DNA from: Stutzerimonas nitrititolerans
GTDB taxonomy: Bacteria > Pseudomonadota > Gammaproteobacteria > Pseudomonadales > Pseudomonadaceae
Direction of reading: 5' to 3'
NCBI RefSeq assembly: GCF_003696285.1
Contig: NZ_RFFL01000014.1
Location: 84,204-148,203, forward strand
DNA: 64,000 bases
The notes under the pieces were generated by a model. The model searched no databases and was not told the origin of the DNA. It saw only the letters and a list, made by a program, of their open reading frames with translations. Positions within the stretch are counted from its first letter, which is position 1; the number at the start of each line of letters is the position of its first letter. A program made the translations under genes and the position numbers. Shown piece by piece: positions 23,109 through 31,855 of the stretch.

Positions 23109-23299
23109 ATTCGAAACCCATGATCCGAGGCCACGTCAGGCTTCGGGTCATGCGGGCATCAGAAGAGCCTCTCCATTCGGGCGCCAGGTCCGAACCAGCC
23201 CAGCCGCTGAAAACTCCTCGATCCATTCATCTGCCCGAAATTGAACCGCCACCATTGGGCGTCTCGCGAATCAGCTATGTTGTGATTGCCTCGACGAAG

Positions 23300-23749
23300 T
23301 CAGACGTGATGCTTGTTTCGCGTTACGGAGAATGACGCTTCTGTGCCCTGAACACCTTCGCCCCGGGTGAGCTGCTGAAGAATCTTGCAAGCGGCGGCTT
23401 CGCGACCCTCGGAACAGGTGCGCCGCAGCTCGATGAGTTGCGCTTCCAGCGTCTGCAGGCTGGCGATACGGGACCTGACGTGCTCGATATGTTCGTCGAC
23501 CAATTCATTGACCCCGGCGCAATTGCGGGTCGGGTCGTCGCGATAGCGCAGCAGCTGGCGAATTTCCTCGTGGGTCATGTCGAGCATCCTGCAGGTGCGG
23601 ATGAACCTCAGCCTTTCGAAGTGCAGCTGCGTATAGAAGCGGTAATTTGCCTCGGTACGACCAGGTGCAGGCAACAGGCCCTCGCGCTCGTAATAGCGAA
23701 TCGTCTCGACCTGGCAGTTGGTCATTTTCGCCAGTTCTCCAATTTTCAT
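23300..23749 (-). CDS. cadR: MerR-family Cd(II)/Pb(II)-responsive regulator
   Basis: Metal-sensing activator of 149 residues. The N-terminal MerR helix-turn-helix (MKIGELAKMTNCQVETIRYY) is followed by a long dimer helix. The metal-binding cysteines expected for CadR are at Cys77, Cys112 and Cys121; the last pair is two residues further apart than I recall for P. putida CadR. The C-terminus has only HH rather than a longer His-rich tail. It is divergent from cadA with a MerR-type operator between them. Confidence 0.93.
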   Translation of the reverse strand: MKIGELAKMTNCQVETIRYYEREGLLPAPGRTEANYRFYTQLHFERLRFIRTCRMLDMTHEEIRQLLRYRDDPTRNCAGVNELVDEHIEHVRSRIASLQTLEAQLIELRRTCSEGREAAACKILQQLTRGEGVQGTEASFSVTRNKHHV

Positions 23750-23770
23750 CGTCGCAGTCTCGTTCGTGGC

Positions 23771-23801
23771 TTGACCCTATAGTGGCTACAGGGTGTTCAC
23801 T
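23771..23801 (+). promoter_or_regulatory. MerR-type operator/promoter of cadA
   Basis: A -35 box TTGACC (23771-23776) runs into a dyad ACCCTATAG-TGG-CTACAGGGT (23774-23794) with eight of nine arm positions matched. A weak -10 (TTCACT, 23796-23801) follows at a 19-base spacing. The overlong spacer with a dyad between the boxes is the hallmark of MerR-family promoters, untwisted by the metal-bound regulator. Confidence 0.85.
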
Positions 23802-23825
23802 CGGCAACAGCAGAGGAGAACCACG

Positions 23826-26027
23826 ATGGCTGACTGTTGCAACCAGACTTCCAAGGCGAGTGCCTGCAATGGCGCTTCGAAACCCGTTCGTTTTCATGCC
23901 GCGCCCGCGAACGACCGCAGCCAGGGGATAACCGAAACACGGGTGGTCATCGCTCAGATGGACTGTCCCACGGAGGAACGATTGATCACCGACAAGCTGT
24001 CGGGCATGCCGGGGATCACGGCCCTGCAGTTCAACCTGCTGCAACGCACCCTGACGATCAGCCATGAGCCGCAAGCGCTTGCGCCGGCTCTGGCTGCGAT
24101 ACGAGCGCTGGGCTTCACCCCCCAACTGGTCACCGATGCGATGCCCTCGACTGAAACCCAGCCGTCATCGAAAGGGCAGTGGTGGCGGCTTGGATTTTCC
24201 GGCCTGGCTGCGGTCACCGCCGAGACTCTGCATTTCGGGGAGTGGGCGCCGGAGTGGTCCATCGCGGCCATTTCCATCGTCGCCGTGCTGCTATGCGGGT
24301 TGACCGTCTACAGGAAAGGCTGGATCGCGCTGACGAACCGTAATCTCAATATCAATGCCCTGATGAGCATCGCCGTCACGGGGGCGATCCTGATCGGGGA
24401 ATGGCCCGAAGCGGCCATGGTGATGTTCCTCTTCGCAGTTGCGGAGTTGATCGAGGCAAGGTCGCTGGACCGGGCTCGCAACGCAATTCGTGGCTTGATG
24501 GATCTCGCGCCGGAAAGGGTGACTGTCCAGCAGGACGATGGCCGTTGGCTGGAAGTAGCGGTGGCGCACGTCGCCATCGGCAGCCTGGTCCGAGTGCGCC
24601 CGGGCGAGCGTATCGGCCTGGATGGCGAGGTGGTGAGAGGCCATTCGACGATCGACCAGGCCCCCATTACCGGCGAAAGCCTGCCCGTCGAGAAAGCCAC
24701 CGGCGATCCGGTTTTCGCCGGCACCATCAACCAGCACGGGGAACTGGATTACCGCGTCACCGCACAAGCCAGCCAGAGCACCCTGGCTCGAATCATTCAT
24801 GCGGTGGAGGAGGCCCAGGGCAGTCGGGCGCCGACGCAGCGCTTCATCGATCGGTTCTCCCGCATATACACCCCGGCGGTGGTCCTGTTCTCGGTGGCCG
24901 TGGCGATCGTGCCGCCGCTGCTGGCTGACGGGCAGTGGTTCGACTGGCTCTATCGGGCCCTGGTGTTGTTGGTAGTCGCCTGTCCCTGCGCCCTGGTCAT
25001 TTCCACGCCGGTAACCATCGTCAGCGGTCTCGCGGTGGCTGCTCGCAGGGGCATCCTGATCAAAGGTGGGGTTTACCTGGAAAACGGGCGGAAGATCACC
25101 CATCTGGCCCTGGACAAGACCGGCACCATTACCTGCGGTAAACCGGTGCAGACGGACTTCCTGGCACTCGCCGATGGATCGTACGAGACCAGCCGTTCAG
25201 CCGCCGCCAGCCTTGCCCATCGCTCGGACCATCCCGTCTCGCAGGCCATCGCCCGGACGGCTGCCGAGCAATCGGTCGCTCTGTACGAAGTGGAGAATTT
25301 CGAAGCGTTACCGGGCCGCGGCGTTCGTGGCAGCATCGATGGGCGTCGCTATCAGTTGGGTAACCAGCGCCTGCTGGCAGAACTGGGTTTCGGCTCGCCG
25401 GCACTCGAAGGCGCGCTGGATCAACTGGAGCGGCAGGGTAAGACGGCAGTAATCCTGTCCGACGAACATCGGGTGCTGGCCTTGTTCGGGGTGGCCGATA
25501 CGCTCAGAGAAACCAGCAAGACCGCCATCGACGAGCTCCACGCGCTGGGCGTGAAAACCCTGATGCTGACCGGCGACAACCCCCATACCGCCCAGGCCAT
25601 CGCACGTCAGGTCGGCATCGACAAGGCCAGGGGCAGCCTCCTGCCGACTGACAAGCTCGACGCCATCGAAGCCCTGATGGGCGGCCAACACACCATCGGG
25701 ATGGTGGGCGACGGCATCAACGATGCACCGGCACTCGCGCGAGCCGACATAGGTTTCGCCATGGCCGCCGCCGGCACCGACACCGCAATCGAGACCGCCG
25801 ACGTCGCCATCATGGACGATGATCTGCGCAAGATCCCGGCATTCATAAGGCTCTCCCGCCAGACAGTCGCCGTGCTCGCGCAGAACATCACGCTCGCGCT
25901 GGGCATCAAGGCCGTCTTCCTGGTCGTCACGCTGATGGGGCACGCCACCATGTGGATGGCGGTATTCGCCGACATGGGCGTGAGTTTGCTGGTCGTCCTG
26001 AACGGACTACGGCTGCTGCGAAGATGA
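23826..26027 (+). CDS. cadA: Cd/Zn/Pb-exporting P1B-type ATPase
   Basis: Inner-membrane metal pump of 733 residues. The N-terminus is Cys-rich (Cys4, Cys5, Cys14), and its metal-binding domain has a single Cys47 in AQMDCPTEE instead of the usual CxxC. The membrane metal site is CPC in ACPCALV (about 386-388). The phosphorylated aspartate is Asp430 in DKTGT, with TGES and MVGDGINDAPAL also present. An AGAGGAG ribosome site precedes the ATG; the frame is open slightly upstream inside the promoter. It is divergent from cadR and surely its target. Confidence 0.94.
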   Translation: MADCCNQTSKASACNGASKPVRFHAAPANDRSQGITETRVVIAQMDCPTEERLITDKLSGMPGITALQFNLLQRTLTISHEPQALAPALAAIRALGFTPQLVTDAMPSTETQPSSKGQWWRLGFSGLAAVTAETLHFGEWAPEWSIAAISIVAVLLCGLTVYRKGWIALTNRNLNINALMSIAVTGAILIGEWPEAAMVMFLFAVAELIEARSLDRARNAIRGLMDLAPERVTVQQDDGRWLEVAVAHVAIGSLVRVRPGERIGLDGEVVRGHSTIDQAPITGESLPVEKATGDPVFAGTINQHGELDYRVTAQASQSTLARIIHAVEEAQGSRAPTQRFIDRFSRIYTPAVVLFSVAVAIVPPLLADGQWFDWLYRALVLLVVACPCALVISTPVTIVSGLAVAARRGILIKGGVYLENGRKITHLALDKTGTITCGKPVQTDFLALADGSYETSRSAAASLAHRSDHPVSQAIARTAAEQSVALYEVENFEALPGRGVRGSIDGRRYQLGNQRLLAELGFGSPALEGALDQLERQGKTAVILSDEHRVLALFGVADTLRETSKTAIDELHALGVKTLMLTGDNPHTAQAIARQVGIDKARGSLLPTDKLDAIEALMGGQHTIGMVGDGINDAPALARADIGFAMAAAGTDTAIETADVAIMDDDLRKIPAFIRLSRQTVAVLAQNITLALGIKAVFLVVTLMGHATMWMAVFADMGVSLLVVLNGLRLLRR

Positions 26028-26173
26028 GAAGGCGAGGCTTGGTTCGGTGCGGAGCGGTCGTCGGCTGGATCGAACCTCGATGATCCAGGTCAGATGCATT
26101 CGCGAGGCGCAATAGGCTAACGTCTCGCCGCAGTGCGCTGGCACTTCCTATTTGCACGACGAGGAGACCGATC

Positions 26174-27211
26174 ATGTCGCAGAGCTCGCAGCAGAATCGC
26201 CAGATTCATCTGGCTTCCCGGCCGCACGGTGCACCGACGCTGGATAACTTCCGCCTGGAGAGCGTGCCGGTGTCCAGGCCTGAAGAGGGGCAATTGCTGC
26301 TGCGCACTGTATATCTGTCGCTGGATCCCTATATGCGTGGCCGCATGAGCGAAGGGCCATCGTACGCGCCACCGATGGCGATCGGTGATGTGATGATCGG
26401 CGGCACCGTATGCCGGGTCGCCGAATCCCGTCATCCGGATTACCAGCCAGGCGACTGGGTGCTCAGCGGCAATGGCTGGCAGGACTATGCGGTGTCCAAT
26501 GGCGATGGTCTGCTCAAGCTCGCCAGCGACATGAAACATCCGTCCCATGCGCTGGGCGTGCTCGGGATGCCGGGCTTCACTGCCTACATGGGACTGCTGG
26601 ACATCGGTCAGCCGAAGGCCGGCGAAACCCTGGTAGTGGCCGCCGCCACCGGGCCGGTTGGCGCAACCGTGGGCCAGATCGGCAAGCTCAAGGGCTGCCA
26701 TGTGATAGGTATCGCCGGTGGTGAGGAAAAATGCCGCCATGCCGTCGAGACCCTGGGTTTCGATGCCTGCATCGACCATCGCCAGCCGGGCTTCCCTGAG
26801 GAACTGGCACGCCAGTGTGGCGAGGGCATCGACATCTATTACGAGAACGTCGGCGGCAAGGTCTTCGATGCGGTGCTGCCACTGCTCAATACCAATGCGC
26901 GCATACCCGTGTGCGGTGTGGTCGCGCAGTACAACAGTACCGGCCTGCCGGACGGGCCGGATCGCCTGCCGCTGCTGCTCGAGACCATCTTGAAAAAGCG
27001 CATGCGCATGCAGGGCTTCATCATCTTCGATGATTACGGGCATCGTTACGGCGAGTTCCACGAGGCGATGAGCGCTTGGTACGCCGACGGCAAGATCCAG
27101 TATCGCGAGCAGGTAGTGCAAGGGCTGGAGAATGCGCCTGAAGCCTTCATCGGTCTGCTGGAGGGGAAGAACTTCGGCAAGCTGGTGGTGCAGGTCGGCA
27201 AGGTCGATTGA
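26174..27211 (+). CDS. NADP-dependent oxidoreductase, CurA/prostaglandin-reductase type
   Basis: Zinc-free MDR enzyme of 345 residues that reduces carbon-carbon double bonds of enones or enals. Family marks are the N-terminal RQIHLASRPHGAPTLDNF, SLDPYMRGRM, the nucleotide loop AAATGPVGATVGQIGKLKG, and YYENVGGKVFDAVLP. A GAGGAG ribosome site precedes the ATG. It stands alone between cadA and an intrinsic terminator. The E. coli CurA (YncB) assignment is by family resemblance; the natural substrate is not known. Confidence 0.9.
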   Translation: MSQSSQQNRQIHLASRPHGAPTLDNFRLESVPVSRPEEGQLLLRTVYLSLDPYMRGRMSEGPSYAPPMAIGDVMIGGTVCRVAESRHPDYQPGDWVLSGNGWQDYAVSNGDGLLKLASDMKHPSHALGVLGMPGFTAYMGLLDIGQPKAGETLVVAAATGPVGATVGQIGKLKGCHVIGIAGGEEKCRHAVETLGFDACIDHRQPGFPEELARQCGEGIDIYYENVGGKVFDAVLPLLNTNARIPVCGVVAQYNSTGLPDGPDRLPLLLETILKKRMRMQGFIIFDDYGHRYGEFHEAMSAWYADGKIQYREQVVQGLENAPEAFIGLLEGKNFGKLVVQVGKVD

Positions 27212-27260
27212 CCCGGGTCGGGTGAAGGCCGCTGCCGTTCGATTTCCCGGCCCTGAAAAC

Positions 27261-27292
27261 GAACGCCCCGAAGCCGTTGGCTCGGGGCGTTC
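27261..27292 (+). terminator. Intrinsic terminator after the CurA-like gene
   Basis: GAACGCCCCGA (27261-27271) pairs perfectly with TCGGGGCGTTC (27282-27292) around a 10-base loop, followed by a short pyrimidine run (TTCC). It lies 50 bases after the stop codon. Confidence 0.8.
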
Positions 27293-27603
27293 TTCCATGC
27301 TGACCGTGTCGCTGGGTGGCCGCTGTCGTGACCGGCGTTGCTCAGCGCCTGCAAGTGACTCTCTGCAAGCCGATCTCGTCCGTTAACAGGCTCGCAGCTG
27401 ATGCCATCGAGCGCTCTGGTGACCATTTGACGCAGCTCGGGTGCCGCTTTCAGCGCTATCGCTTGTGACTTGCAGGCCGCATCTATTTACTCTTGCTCGG
27501 CTTCCTGATTAGGGTGTGATGGCGTTTCATACCGAGTCGCGCCGGAGCACACGACCGCGCCGGCGAGAGCAGAACCCAACTCAAGAATTACAGGCGTTCA
27601 AGC
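27293..27603. other. Intergenic region before the MFS gene
   Basis: About 310 bases with no supported gene or RNA. It should contain the promoter of the MFS transporter, but no convincing boxes were found. Confidence 0.35.
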
Positions 27604-28794
27604 ATGAGAGTGAAGTGGTCAGCGTTTCCCTGGGTGTGCTTCGCCATGTGCGTAGGGGTGATGGGAACGGCGCTCATTTCGCCGCTGTACCCGCTGTACC
27701 AGGAGGCATGGCAGCTACGTACCAGTGACATTTCGCTGATCTACGTGGTGTACATGCTGGGTGCCCTGTCCGGGCTGCTGTTCATGGGGCGGCTGTCCGA
27801 TACCCTGGGTTTTCGCAACGTGATGCTGGTGGGGCTGCTGCTGGGCTGGGGCGGTACGCTGCTGACGATGATCGCCTGGGATGTCTCCAGCCTGAATGTC
27901 GGTCGCTTCGCCGTCGGCCTGTCTTCCAGTCTGATCGTCACCAGCGCCTCGGTAGGCCTGGTGCATATCTCCAGCGAGAGTGCCTCGCAGCGGGTATCGA
28001 TGATCACCAGCTTCCTGCTGGCCTTCGGCTTCGGGTTGGGGCCGATAACCGGCGGGCTCATCGGCCAGTGGTTGCCGTATCCGCTGACGGTCACCTATAT
28101 CCCGACGCTGATTCTGGGCGTTTTGGCGATCTATGCCTTGATGCGTCTCGACCTGGAAGCTCACACGGCTACGGAGTCGCTGGGCTGGCGGACCTTCATG
28201 CCGCGCCTGGCCTGGACCGCAGCCAGCGATTCACAAGCATTCATCCTGACCTGCGCTTGTCCGTTCTTCGCCTTCGGCGTGTTCGGGCTCTACGCCTCCA
28301 TGTCCCCGTTGTTCCTGGAAAAGATGCTGCCTTGGCACGGACCGGTGGTGAGCGGTTCCTCCATCGGCGTCATCCTGCTGGCTTCGGCGGCAACGCAGCT
28401 GCTCTGTGCCAGGCTGCACGTGCGCTGGTGCGGCTTCATCGGGCTGATGGCGATCGTCGTGAGCAACGCCTTGCTGGTGGCCAACTTCAGGGTCAATTCG
28501 AGCCTGGTGTTCATGATCGGCGTCGGCGCCACGGCGATCGGGCACGGGACCTGTCTGCTCGCGGGGCTCAGCATGGTCAACCGCATCGCCAGTCCGGCCG
28601 AGCGCTCAGGGCTGATCTCGACCTACCTGGTATGCGGCTACGTCGGCAGCATCGCGCCGCTGATCGGCGTGGGCTGGGTCGCCGACCACTATGGCTTGCC
28701 CACCGCGATCACGCTGTTTGGCGGCGCGGTCGTCCTCGTGGCGACGCCGCTGGCGGTGTGCTTCTACCGGCATCCCAGGATGCGCACGGTCTGA
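27604..28794 (+). CDS. Major facilitator superfamily transporter
   Basis: Inner-membrane transporter of 396 residues with about 12 hydrophobic helices. The first inter-helix loop carries the MFS signature GRLSDTLGFRNVMLVG, and the fifth helix has GFGLGPITGGLIG. The start at 27604 has only a weak ribosome site. Its stop is three bases from the convergent ybhN stop, leaving no room for a separate terminator. The substrate cannot be predicted; drug or metabolite efflux is plausible. Confidence 0.88.
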   Translation: MRVKWSAFPWVCFAMCVGVMGTALISPLYPLYQEAWQLRTSDISLIYVVYMLGALSGLLFMGRLSDTLGFRNVMLVGLLLGWGGTLLTMIAWDVSSLNVGRFAVGLSSSLIVTSASVGLVHISSESASQRVSMITSFLLAFGFGLGPITGGLIGQWLPYPLTVTYIPTLILGVLAIYALMRLDLEAHTATESLGWRTFMPRLAWTAASDSQAFILTCACPFFAFGVFGLYASMSPLFLEKMLPWHGPVVSGSSIGVILLASAATQLLCARLHVRWCGFIGLMAIVVSNALLVANFRVNSSLVFMIGVGATAIGHGTCLLAGLSMVNRIASPAERSGLISTYLVCGYVGSIAPLIGVGWVADHYGLPTAITLFGGAVVLVATPLAVCFYRHPRMRTV

Positions 28795-28797
28795 CGA

Positions 28798-29802
28798 TCA
28801 TCGGGCTGCGGGCTGGGGCGGCTCGCTGTCATCGCGCTGCTTGCGCAATTTCTTCGCCCGCGCTTCGAGCAGGATGTAGACCAGGGTGGCGAAGAGCAGG
28901 GGAATGAGGAAGTAGATCACGCGGTAGCCGATCAGTCCGGCAACGATGCTGCCCTTGCTCATCTCGCCGGAGAGCAGGGCAACGAAAACGGCCTCGATGA
29001 CGCCCAGACCCGCCGGGATGTGAGTGATCACCCCGGCGATGCTGCTGATCAGCAGGATCCCGAGCACCAGCGGGTACTCCGCCTTCTGCGACAGCATGAA
29101 ATACACCACCAGCGCCATGAGCGACCAGTTCGCCGCGCCCAGCAGCATCTGGATCACGGCCAGGCGCCAGGAGGGCAGCTGGATCTCGTGCCCGCGAATC
29201 GTCCATTCGCGACGCGTGGAAAAGCGGCACAAGCCCAGATAGAACAGGCTGATCGCGATCAGCCCCACCCCCAGAAAGCGCAATGCGGTCGCCCCGATCT
29301 TCCAGCTCTCGGGCGGCGTGATCCAGCCCATGGCGAATATCGCCCCGGCCAGCCAGAGGTAGCCTATCCAGTTGGTCAGCACGCTCATGGTGAAGATGCG
29401 GGTGATCTGCGAGGCGCGCAACCCCAGGCGCGAGTACAGCCGGTAGCGCAGGGCGATCCCGCCGACCCAGGCACTCAGGTTGAGGTTGAAGGCATAGCAG
29501 ACGAAGGTGATGGGTACGACCTGCCTGATCGGCAGGTTGTGGCCCACATACGCCTTGCCGAGCACGTCGTAGCAGCAGTACACGGCGTAGCTGGCTAGCG
29601 CCGCGCCGCCTGCCATGAACAGGGTTTCGGCGCTGTAGCTGCGCAGGGTCCGGCTGACCTCGGCCCAGTCCAGATTGCGCGCCAGGCTGATCAGCAGACC
29701 GGCGACCAGGAGGAAGAAGACGTAGGTGAGAATCTTCTTGATCATCGGCCATCGGCGACGCCAAGGGCCCGGTGCGTCCGTTGCTGTGGAGGTTTCGCTC
29801 AT
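28798..29802 (-). CDS. ybhN: YbhN/UPF0104 membrane protein (LPG synthase-like transmembrane domain)
   Basis: Polytopic inner-membrane protein of 334 residues with about eight helices, homologous to the flippase-like domain of lysylphosphatidylglycerol synthase but lacking the synthase domain. Characteristic segments are FNLNLSAWVGGIALRYRLYS and GVITHIPAGLGVIEAVFVAL. It is last in an operon with ybhP and clsB, the same trio as ybhP-ybhO-ybhN of E. coli, so a role in membrane lipid distribution is likely. The start overlaps the clsB stop by four bases (ATGA). Confidence 0.9.
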   Translation of the reverse strand: MSETSTATDAPGPWRRRWPMIKKILTYVFFLLVAGLLISLARNLDWAEVSRTLRSYSAETLFMAGGAALASYAVYCCYDVLGKAYVGHNLPIRQVVPITFVCYAFNLNLSAWVGGIALRYRLYSRLGLRASQITRIFTMSVLTNWIGYLWLAGAIFAMGWITPPESWKIGATALRFLGVGLIAISLFYLGLCRFSTRREWTIRGHEIQLPSWRLAVIQMLLGAANWSLMALVVYFMLSQKAEYPLVLGILLISSIAGVITHIPAGLGVIEAVFVALLSGEMSKGSIVAGLIGYRVIYFLIPLLFATLVYILLEARAKKLRKQRDDSEPPQPAAR

Positions 29803-31055
29803 TGCTGTTCTCGCTGTAGGGGTGCGTCGCTGACCTGATGCGATTGCGATTGCGCAGGGCGATTGTTCGGATCGAGCAGCTCCAGCTTGGGCTTGTGCGC
29901 GGGAAACATGCCCACCAGCGCCGGAAAGTGGCGCAGGAAGTGGAAAATCAGAAAGGCCAGCGGTGCGCGCCACCAGTAACCCCGCATGATCCGCTCCAGC
30001 GGAATCCGCCGGCAGTCGTTCTGCAGCAGATGATCGAGGCGTTCGTGCAGCAGACGGTTGAACATGTGGTCGCGAATGATCAGGTTGGCTTCCAGGTTCA
30101 GCGACAGGCTCAGCGGATCGAGGTTGCTCGAGCCCACGGTCGACCACTCGTAGTCGGCCAGCGCGACCTTGCCGTGCAGTGGTCGCCGGCAGTATTCGTG
30201 AATCTCCACGCCGTCGTTCATCAGGTAGTTGTAGAGCATCCGCGCGCCGAACTTGGCGATCGGCATGTCCGGTTGCCCCTGCAGGATCAGGCGTACCCGC
30301 ACGCCGCGGCGCGCCGCGTTGCGGATTTCCCTGAGCACGCGGTAGCCGGGGAAGAAATAGGCGTTGGCGATCACCAGCCGTGAGCGGGCATCGCGAATCG
30401 CCTGCAAATAGTGCTGCTCGATGTCCGTGTTGTGTTCGTCGTTGTCGCGCGTGACCAGCAGCGCCCGCGCCTCGCCGCGATTGCTGCCGACGTAGGTATC
30501 GGCAAGCGGCCGGATGCGGCGCTGCCACCAGCGCCGGGAAGGGTTCGGCGGCGCGACGGTGGTCAGCGCGAAGCGGTGAATGTCATGCACCACCGGACCT
30601 TCGACCTGCAACGCGTAGTCCTGCTTGGCGCCGGGGCCGAAGTCACCCAGGTGATCGGCGGAGAAGTTGATACCGCCAATGAAGGCGACTTCCCCGTCGA
30701 CCACCACGATCTTGCGATGCAGGCGGCGGAACAGGTTGACCCGCTTGCCCAGCAGCCGCTTGCGTGGATCGAACATCTGGATGCGGATGCCGACATCGGT
30801 CATCGCCGCCACGAACTCGGCAGAGAGGTCGGCCGAGCCATACCCATCCACGGTGATATCCACGGACGCACCGCGCTGCGCCGCCGCGATCAGCGCCTTC
30901 TGCAGTTCGATGCCGACCTTGTCTTCGAAGAAGATGAAGGTCTCGAGCAGGACTTCGTTCTTGGCCTCTCGAATGGCCTCGAACACACGCGGAAAGAATT
31001 CCTCGCCGTTTTCCAGCAACTGAAGACGATTTCCGTCTCTCCAGTGAAACTTCAT
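29799..31055 (-). CDS. clsB: Cardiolipin synthase ClsB
   Basis: Phospholipase-D-superfamily enzyme of 418 residues that condenses phospholipids to cardiolipin. Two HKD motifs are present: HRKIVVVDGE (His113, Lys115, Asp120) and HGKVALADYEW (His294, Lys296, Asp301). No N-terminal transmembrane pair is seen, which separates ClsB from ClsA. It overlaps ybhP upstream and ybhN downstream by four bases each. Its place in a stress-gene region suggests cardiolipin adjustment under osmotic stress (inference). Confidence 0.94.
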   Translation of the reverse strand: MKFHWRDGNRLQLLENGEEFFPRVFEAIREAKNEVLLETFIFFEDKVGIELQKALIAAAQRGASVDITVDGYGSADLSAEFVAAMTDVGIRIQMFDPRKRLLGKRVNLFRRLHRKIVVVDGEVAFIGGINFSADHLGDFGPGAKQDYALQVEGPVVHDIHRFALTTVAPPNPSRRWWQRRIRPLADTYVGSNRGEARALLVTRDNDEHNTDIEQHYLQAIRDARSRLVIANAYFFPGYRVLREIRNAARRGVRVRLILQGQPDMPIAKFGARMLYNYLMNDGVEIHEYCRRPLHGKVALADYEWSTVGSSNLDPLSLSLNLEANLIIRDHMFNRLLHERLDHLLQNDCRRIPLERIMRGYWWRAPLAFLIFHFLRHFPALVGMFPAHKPKLELLDPNNRPAQSQSHQVSDAPLQREQQ

Positions 31056-31855
31056 AGATGCAACTCCACCGCCAGTGGCAGATGATCGGACAGGTGCGTC
31101 CAGGGTTTGTTACCGAGAATCTGTGGGCGGTGGCTGGTGGCGTTACGGACGTAGATGCGGTCGAGCCGCAGCAGCGGCCAGCGTGCGGGGAAACTCTTGG
31201 CCACCTTGCCTTGGGTGACGGCGAACACTTCATGCAGGCCGGCGCAGCGGTTCAGCGTGGCGGTCGCCTTCAGGCGCCAGTCGTTGAAGTCCCCGGCGAC
31301 CACCACCGGTGCGTCCTCGGGCAGCGAGTCCAGCAACTGGCAGAGCAGCTCCAGCTGTTGCTGTCGGTGGGTTTCGCGCAGGCCCAGATGCACGCAGATC
31401 GCATGGAATTCTTCGTGCCCCGGCACTTGCAGCACGCTGTGCAGCAGCCCGCGCCGTTCGGGCCCGGTGATCGACACGTCCAGGTTCTCGTAGCGCAGGA
31501 TGGGAAACTTGGAGAGCAGCGCATTGCCGTGATCGCCGTCGGGGTAGACGGCGTTGCGACCGTAGGCGAAGTCGGTCCAGATGCTGTCGGCGAGGAACTC
31601 GTACTGACTCATCTGTGGCCAGTTGTGAAAGCGCAGGGCATGTTTTTCGTGCGTCCCGAGCACTTCCTGCAGGAACACGATATCGGCGCCCACCGACCGA
31701 ACCGCCTCGCGCAACTCGGGCAGGATGAACCTGCGATTGAGCGCAGTGAAACCCTTGTGGGTATTGACCGTGAGAACGCGAAGCGAATTGACCGCCGTGG
31801 CCAGATGAGAGTCCAGATCCGTGCTGTCGAGGGGGTGGTTCTTATCTAGGGTCAC
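31052..31855 (-). CDS. ybhP: Endonuclease/exonuclease/phosphatase family protein YbhP
   Basis: EEP-fold hydrolase of 267 residues. Motifs seen are VLTVNTHKGF, FLQEVLG (metal-binding Glu), VVAGDFNDW and the terminal LSDHLPLAVE with the catalytic His. The family includes phosphodiesterases for nucleic acids and lipid headgroups; the substrate of YbhP is unknown. The start is a GTG at 31855 overlapping the DUF72 stop by four bases (GTGA), and its end overlaps clsB by four. The neighbourhood points to phospholipid metabolism. Confidence 0.88.
   Translation of the reverse strand: MTLDKNHPLDSTDLDSHLATAVNSLRVLTVNTHKGFTALNRRFILPELREAVRSVGADIVFLQEVLGTHEKHALRFHNWPQMSQYEFLADSIWTDFAYGRNAVYPDGDHGNALLSKFPILRYENLDVSITGPERRGLLHSVLQVPGHEEFHAICVHLGLRETHRQQQLELLCQLLDSLPEDAPVVVAGDFNDWRLKATATLNRCAGLHEVFAVTQGKVAKSFPARWPLLRLDRIYVRNATSHRPQILGNKPWTHLSDHLPLAVELHL

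Larger units (their letters stand above)
22530..23299. other. Long intergenic region between glgB and cadR
   Basis: About 770 bases without a convincing gene. It holds a perfect 8-bp inverted repeat around a 5-base loop (22631-22651, A-run and T-run arms), a doubtful 41-codon reading frame at 22915, and a 7-bp GC hairpin at 23086-23108. Local composition is more AT-rich around 22600-22850. No tRNA or known RNA was recognised. Confidence 0.4.

Noticed and set aside
27516..27728. A 70-codon gene before the MFS gene
   Set aside because: It overlaps the MFS start in another frame, has no ribosome site and a biased Arg/Thr-rich content.
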